Assembly: GCF_000687475.1 (NCBI RefSeq)
Contig: NC_057320.1
Coordinates: 3,596,001-3,660,000 of the forward strand
DNA length: 64,000 nt
Direction: 5' to 3'
Source: Ustilaginoidea virens
Lineage: Eukaryota > Ascomycota > Sordariomycetes > Hypocreales > Clavicipitaceae
The translations under genes and the position numbers were made by a program. This document shows positions 58,303 through 64,000 of the stretch, piece by piece. Every line of letters begins with the position of its first letter. The stretch's first letter is position 1. Under the pieces are notes generated by a model. That model made no database searches, was not told where the DNA came from, and worked only from the letters and a program-made list of their open reading frames with translations.

Positions 58303-60101
58303 AGGCGTGTTTTTATTATTTTATTTTATTTTTTTATAATAGTAGGCGTTTAGCGTTATTTATCGGTCTAATAGACCTTATTTCGGGACCTAGCTAAGCC
58401 TATTATAAGTCCTAATATCCCCCTATTTAGCCTTAAATATTTCCCGTATAATAGTATCCTTAAAGTTTTTTAGGGGTTCCTATATTAGTAAATCATACCT
58501 TTTCTATTTTATAAGTATATTGCGTTTCTATCCTCGATCTTATACGTTCTTTACTATAAATATCTCTTTAATTTTATATTCTTTATATAGGTTTGTAGAG
58601 TCTTAAGGGAGGATAAATAGGGGCCTAGATTATATATTAGTTATTACCTAACTAAATAATAGATCGGAAGCGGCTTATTTAATTAGGTTAATATAGAAAA
58701 CCAAATAGATACCCTATAGGATATTAAGCTAGATATTAAGCGGTAATAGGATAATAATAATAGTATATTTAGTAGAGACTTAATCGAGCTTTTTATATAG
58801 GCGGTTCGTTTTAATATTCTAAAGGTTTAACTATACCTAATTGCCGATCTAGAAGCATTTGGCTAGGCGTTATAAACGGTTAGTAGTATCTTATTATTAT
58901 TACTATACGAAGGCGATAGCGGCCTAGGCTAATTCCTATCCCTCTTTAAGGTTATTAAGAAAGAGAGCTATATACCCCTTTAGGGTAATTAAGCTTAGGG
59001 TTACCTTTAGGGGCGGGGCGATAATCGGAATATTAAACCTATTAAATAGCTAGTTTAGGCTAAACCCGGTAATAGATAATATCCAGTTATTTAATGCGAG
59101 TTAATATACTATAAGATAATTTGGCTAATCGTACTAATTAAAGGAAACTATAATATAAAGGACTACCTATACTTTTTAGTTTATTCGCTTTATACCGCTA
59201 TCGGTTTAAGGATAGTATGCTATAGAAAAAAGTTGCTTAGTCCCGGCTGATTTATAAAGTATAGACTAAAATTAGCCTACTTAATCCAAACCTCAATTAC
59301 TAATAATCTCTTTAGGAAAACTATAAAAGCGCTATTAATACTATTAGAACCGCTCTATATAATCTTCTGCTTTTATTAAGTATATAGCTTCTAGCTGGAT
59401 ATATTTTAATAGGCGGTCTGTTATTACTATAAGGAATCGCGGGTTGGATGTATTGCGGGTAGGAAGGTTAATTATAAAGTCGACCGATATCTACGACTAA
59501 AAGTAGTCTGCGATTAATAGCGGTTGTAGTAAGCCCTAGCGCAATTAACGGCTTTTATATACCCTATAGCATTAGTAATTCTAAATATATTTTACTACCT
59601 TAGACGATATATTATCGAAGTGATAATCTTATTATAATAGTTAGAAGGTAGTGTTTTTCCTTGGGTAGCCTATAATAGGTAAGTTATAGTAATATTAGAT
59701 TACTATAGTAGTTAGGGGCTTAAACGATGGGAGCTATACCTATGCCCGGTAAAAGAGTATGCCGTATGCATTTAGGGTATAATTAGTAATTTATTCTTAT
59801 ATTACTACCTCTATTAGAAATTGTTATTCCCTATTTGCGATTACTATCTATTAGGCCTAATATATATTATCTTTAGATATCGTTTAGTTTTAGATAGTTT
59901 AGAGGTAGGAGTCGGCGAAGATATATAAACTATAGGGTAGGGTAGTCTTTAGGGCTAAAATCGGTATCTTCTCGCTTTCTATCTTATCTATATTAAGTGC
60001 TAAAATAAATAGCGGTTTTAGGATCTAGCCGATTTATAGTTCCGCCTTATCTGCCTCTTATTTTTACTAAGAAAGTATATTAGGGCGTTAGGCTTATAAT
60101 C
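58303..60101 (-). pseudogene. Gypsy-A2 Pol, RNase H end to chromodomain
   Basis: On the minus strand, from 60096 down: RNase H end (x-A-x-R-P-N-I-L-S), pre-integrase linker with Y-T-L-N-A-Y-G near 59765, integrase zinc finger and core (about 59700-58850), and a chromodomain (about 58630-58430, with R-N-I-L-I-K-x-K-R-Y-D-L-L and E-P-L-K-N-F). It then runs into A-rich sequence and the T24 run. It matches Gypsy-A1 (46219-46636) in the shared part. The upstream RT is cut off by C2-m2 at 60102. No 3' LTR is visible beyond the chromodomain. Stops very frequent. Confidence 0.82.
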
Positions 60102-60847
60102 TGTTGCAAAATGGTGATTCAGAATACTGTTGGAAATGTACTGGATACCGACAGTGGCGTACAAGGCGTTGCAGAATAAAACAAAGAGCTGGTTAAAGAT
60201 TTAAAGCGCATAAGAGGTTGACCAGAGCAAAGATGTCAGGGAAATCTGATTCTAATTATTGGTGACTATTCTAGCTAGAAAGAGGGAATTTTGGGCATAT
60301 TTCTACCATCTTGAAAAGTGGTTGAAAATAATGAAAAACCGCAAAAATAGCGAAAAAACCCGACGAAAAGTCGGTCTGCCCAACCGTGCCCAGTCTGTGC
60401 CTAATATCCTACCCAATGCCTACCCAACCAAGCCCAGTGGCTTGTAGCGGTGTGCCGGATGCCCTATAACAGCCTGCCGTACGGGCCGGAAGCCCTATAT
60501 CGGTGTGCCGTACGGGCCGGAAGCCCTATACCGGTGTGCTGTAAAGGCGCGGTGTAGCGGGTGACTGTATGTAGAAGGCCGAAAGTGCTGATTTGCCCAT
60601 TTGGTAATCCCGTAGAAATGCGCCGCCTGTTGTGGGCCCTGTGGCCCACTGTGACCGGCCGCTGTGGCCGGATGTGGGTCGCTATACCGGTGCCGTGACC
60701 GGCGCTGTGGCCCACTGTAATCGGCGTTATGGGGCGCTGTGCCCCACCATAGCGCCTGGTATAGCCACCGCGATATCTCAACGCAGAAACGTCGTATGGT
60801 GGCGAGACCAGTACCAAAATACAGCTAAAAAGGCGCTGATTTTAACA
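60102..60847 (-). repeat. LTR-X, coding 3' LTR of C2-m2 (746 bp)
   Basis: It runs from TGTTGCAAAATGG to GCTGATTTTAACA, followed by reversed polypurine CCCCCTCTG. It carries a 31-bp direct duplication (60476-60506 and 60507-60537, one mismatch). Without it the length is 715 bp, as in C2-p1. Left flank TAATC. Confidence 0.93.
60476..60537. repeat. 31-bp tandem duplication within LTR-X
   Basis: Two adjacent copies beginning GCCGTACGGGCCGGAAGCCC, absent from the other LTR-X copies. Confidence 0.93.
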
Positions 60848-62728
60848 CCCCCTCTGATTAGCAATATGGCTAATCCTAGCGTTAGAATAAAAGAAAGAAG
60901 TCCCGTAAAAAAGAAGAAAAAATTATAGGGATTGCAGCCCTAATAATTGCCGAAATATGGGGAATTTCGGGCTTGGGAGTGGTTTAGTAAGTCCATCCGC
61001 AGGCATATCTGTCGTAGGTAAATAAGATATTTTTACTAGGCCACCGTGGGCCTTCTCACGTATATACCGGAATTTAAGCAAGGTATGCTTAGTGCAGGCA
61101 TGTTAATTTAGGTCATTTGCATTTGAAATAGACCCTTAGTTATCGCAATATAGTGGTATCGGGCGTTGAATATCGACCTGGATTTCTTTAAATAAATTAG
61201 ATATCCATTCCACTTCGCGAAGCGCCTTAAGTATTGCATCAGACTCGGCTTTAAGCGTTAATAAAACTACAGTCGAAGACCATTTTGACCTCTAGCTAAT
61301 AGGTCTACTATTCAAGGTAGTAAGATAACCACTAGTAGACTTCGAAGTCAGCCGGCACCCAGCAAAATCACTATTAGAAAATATAGCTAATACTATAGTA
61401 GCTTTAGCGGCTCGGTAATAAATGGCTGTATTTGCCGTACTAGCTAAGTAGCAAAAAGCGCCTTTAGCAGCATTAAGCTATATAGTGGAAGCCTATTGCA
61501 TATATTGTGATAGGTATTGCGTTGGAAAGGTAAGGTCAGGTCTTAATATTATCATCAACCATATCGATGTCCCTACTAGCTGCTAGAATAAGTATTGATT
61601 ACTAGCATCTAGCGGCATATCGTCAGCCTTAGTAAGTATACCGGGCTATAACGGGATTAAATGCAATCGTGCGTCCTTAAGGTTGAATTTCTTAAGGACT
61701 TCCGTAATAAATTGCGATTAGTATAGCCATAATAGGCCCTTTTTTCTATCCCTAATAATCTACACTCTAAGAAAGAAGGAGGTAGGTCTTCGGTCTTCTA
61801 TAGCGTAAACCTTATAGAACTTAATCTTAAGCTAGTCAATATAGCTAAGATCTAGACCAATAATTAAGCAGTCATCCATATAGGTCATAATAAAGGTATG
61901 CATTCCTTTATTATAGAAGACAGCAGTATTAGAAAGTAACGGCTTAAAACCCTTTTGCACTAGAAGGTCTTTTAACCGTAATTACTACTCGTAAGGTCCT
62001 TATTTTAGCCTATATAAGGCTTTCTTTAATAGTATAACTTGTAATATAGAGGGGTTATATCCAACCTTAGTAAGCAAGGCTAGAAGTTGACGATACTACT
62101 AATCAGACCATAAGGCTGGGTTAGGTAAGAATAGGCTTTCTATAAATTCTAGAAAACCAGCTGGAATCTCTATATAAATCGTCTCTAGTAGTTTACTATT
62201 TAGAAAGGCACTAATAAAGTCGATCTGCTTTATTTCCTAATTATTTGCAGCAGTAAGAGCAAAGATAACCCTCTATATTAGTGGGATCGAAGTAGAGGCA
62301 TAGGTCTCCATAAAGTCTTGCCTAGATACCTACATAAAGCCTTTAATAACTAATCGTGCCTTATATTTAACCGGGTTATTATTCGCATCTTTCTTAACGC
62401 AAAAAACAGGCCAATTACGCAATATTTTCCTACTAGTAGGAATACTAGTCTTAGAAATAAATTAGAAGATATTTAAATCGATTAATTGCTTAAATTCCGA
62501 AAATAAGGCTTTTACCTAGCTATCCTTATATGGGCTATATAAGACTTCCTTCCAGCTATTAGGCACACCTTTTGGGGCCTATTTTACAGCCTTAATCTTT
62601 ACTGTATAGTAAATATCGTAAAAAGCATAGGAAGGGGGGAAATCCTATATAGAAGCCTCTGGGGGGCTGCCTAAGTATCTAAAAATCTAGTCGTTTTTCG
62701 GCTAGGTAGGTGGGAAAGCATCCTATTG

Positions 62729-62812
62729 GTCAGTCTATAGGTCAGACTATTGGTCAGACTATTAGTTAGTCTATAGGTTAGGCTATTGGTTAGCCTATAG
62801 GTCTAAAAGTAA
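62729..62812 (-). repeat. Short CTATAGGTCAG-type tandem in C2-m2
   Basis: About seven imperfect 12-14 bp units (GTCAGACTATTG / GTTAGTCTATAG) inside the C2-specific region. A shorter version is at 40572-40635. Confidence 0.8.
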
Positions 62813-63393
62813 CCTATAGTATTTATAACTTAGGATACCTTATATATCTCGTATCTGTGGTATTCTTCCTCGAATTCTACCCCTAGTAGCCCTAACCTAG
62901 TATAGCTAAATAGGCACCTTTTTTGATACTCGAAATATTTTCTTCTATAGTCTCTTATTTGAGGCGATATTTAGACTCTCGAATTTCAGATATTCTAGTA
63001 TAGGTAGCGTTTTATTATAGCGAAATGCTATATTTACTAGGAAGCCGGGCGAAAAGGCAGAATCTATTGTATTGGAAAGTCGTAGAAAATTAGTATATAT
63101 AGGGCTTTAAGATTCGGACTATTAAAAATTTTCTATATGGGGCGAGTCAGAATTTTTATATGTGCGGGGTATGCCCACTTTTGTGATGGATTTAGAAAAT
63201 CTCTATAGTTGAAATTCCTAGTGATAAGAGCTTTCTGCATTTCTTAGTATTTGCAGCCTTTTTATATGGGAAAAAGGCGTATTTTCCTTAGCTAGTAAAA
63301 GCGGACCGTTTTGCCTAAGCTAAAAAGCTGAGTTAGGCTGAAGCGATTTAAAATCGAAAGATAGCGAATTGCTAAGAAATGTTGCAGAGTGCT

Positions 63394-63530
63394 ATGGTGG
63401 GCCAATTGGTGGTAGGCCTACTGGTTGTGGTAGGCCCGCTAATTATGGTAGATCCGTATGCTGTATTAGGCCTATTGGTTGTGGTGGGCCCGTAGGCTGT
63501 GTTAGATCTGTGGCTTATGGTAGGCTTGTG
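63394..63530 (-). repeat. ~18-bp GGCCTA-type tandem array in C2-m2
   Basis: Same array as 33613-33790 and 39855-39985, with a different unit number. Confidence 0.82.
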
Positions 63531-64000
63531 CCCTCGGTTAAGCCTGAAATAGGCATATTTAGGCGAGGCGACTTCTAAATAGGCTCTTCTAGAGTAATTT
63601 AGTCGATATTTACCCCTTCTAAATTAGAAGGCGGTTAGAAATCAAAAATACCCTTTAGGCCACTTAAAATAGGGCCTATACCTTTATTTTGGTAGGTAAA
63701 AGTAATAAAAGAGGTCTTAGTGACGACCCGGCGATATAGGATGTAGACTAGGTAGGTGCCGTTACCTAGCATAGCTAGTAACCTACCTGACTCGGTCTAG
63801 GGGGCTAGCTTGTGGCTAATGACCCGTTTTTCTAGAGGGATTAGCACCTCTATAGCCGCACTAATAGCCCTAAAGCTAGTAAGGTCGGGTAGGTAGTAGT
63901 GCATAATTTCCAAAAAGTCCTTCTTTAATTCCTCGAAAGGTAATAAGGAACGGTTTAAGACTGCTATTAGATTTACTAAGGTAGTAATACTAAGAATTAC

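Larger units (their letters stand above)
60923..64000 (-). pseudogene. C2-m2 Pol (integrase to RNase H), cut by window edge
   Basis: A minus-strand frame whose end was set at 60923 by alignment with C2-p1 (TAG there, TAA here). In coding order from the window edge: integrase C-terminal part (64000-63700), C2-specific region (about 63650-62600) with the GGCCTA array, RT (about 62560-61760) with Y-M-D-D-C intact at 61882-61868, and RNase H (about 61720-60925). It keeps the uninterrupted site where the solo LTR-Y entered C2-m1 (near 61465). Stops at Gln/Trp sites. The gag side lies outside the window. Confidence 0.9.

Noticed and set aside
1..64000. Host genes, tRNA or rRNA genes
   Set aside because: I saw no intron-bearing or intact host-like coding region and no tRNA cloverleaf. 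Short tRNA-like matches are primer-binding sites.

Overview
The window reads as a repeat-only, AT-rich stretch of a filamentous ascomycete (Pezizomycotina) genome. I found no host gene, tRNA or rRNA. All of it, apart from one unclassified 1.8 kb stretch, can be assigned to LTR retrotransposons of the Copia and Gypsy (chromovirus) superfamilies or to one LINE. Their reading frames are full of TAG, TAA and TGA where related copies keep Gln, Trp or Arg codons. Copies differ from each other mostly by C-to-T and G-to-A changes in a CpA/TpG context, the pattern left by repeat-induced point mutation (RIP). The genus cannot be told from the sequence.

Layout. 1-6577: Copia-A, nearly complete, its 5' LTR cut by the window edge. 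6578-7804 and 15101-15777 (minus): the two halves of one LINE ORF1, split by Copia-B1 (7805-15095, TSD AGACC). 15880-20489: 5'-truncated Copia-C1 with its 3' LTR. 20490-22429 and 46219-46636: Gypsy-A1 pol, split by a 24 kb nest. The nest (22430-46213, TSD ATAAG) is a minus-strand Copia-C2 (C2-m1) that holds Copia-B2 (22687-29877, TSD AAAAA), a solo LTR-Y (30991-31727, TSD GTATT), a complete plus-strand Copia-C2 (C2-p1, 35717-43273, TSD ACTTT) and a second solo LTR-Y (43817-44560, TSD CATCT). 46637-47366: another LTR-Y without a TSD. 47440-51439: Gypsy-B pol with chromodomain and 3' LTR. 51440-52229: Copia-C1 fragment. 52230-56230: C2-p2 (LTR, gag to integrase). 56231-56474: reversed Gypsy-B-type LTR. 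56475-58278: unclassified protein-like relic, then a T24 run. 58303-60101: Gypsy-A2 integrase and chromodomain (minus). 60102-64000: C2-m2 (minus), running off the window.

Family names (Copia-A, B, C1, C2; Gypsy-A, B; LTR-X for C2, LTR-Y for C1) are local labels. Most polyproteins stay in one reading frame over 4-6 kb despite dozens of stops, so decay was by transitions and not by indels. The most distinctive features are a roughly 300-codon in-frame region between integrase and reverse transcriptase in the C2 family with no counterpart in C1, a primer-binding site matching the anticodon arm of initiator tRNA-Met in Copia-A and C2, a GC-rich stem-prone block in LTR-X, and a minisatellite block in LTR-Y that differs completely between copies.
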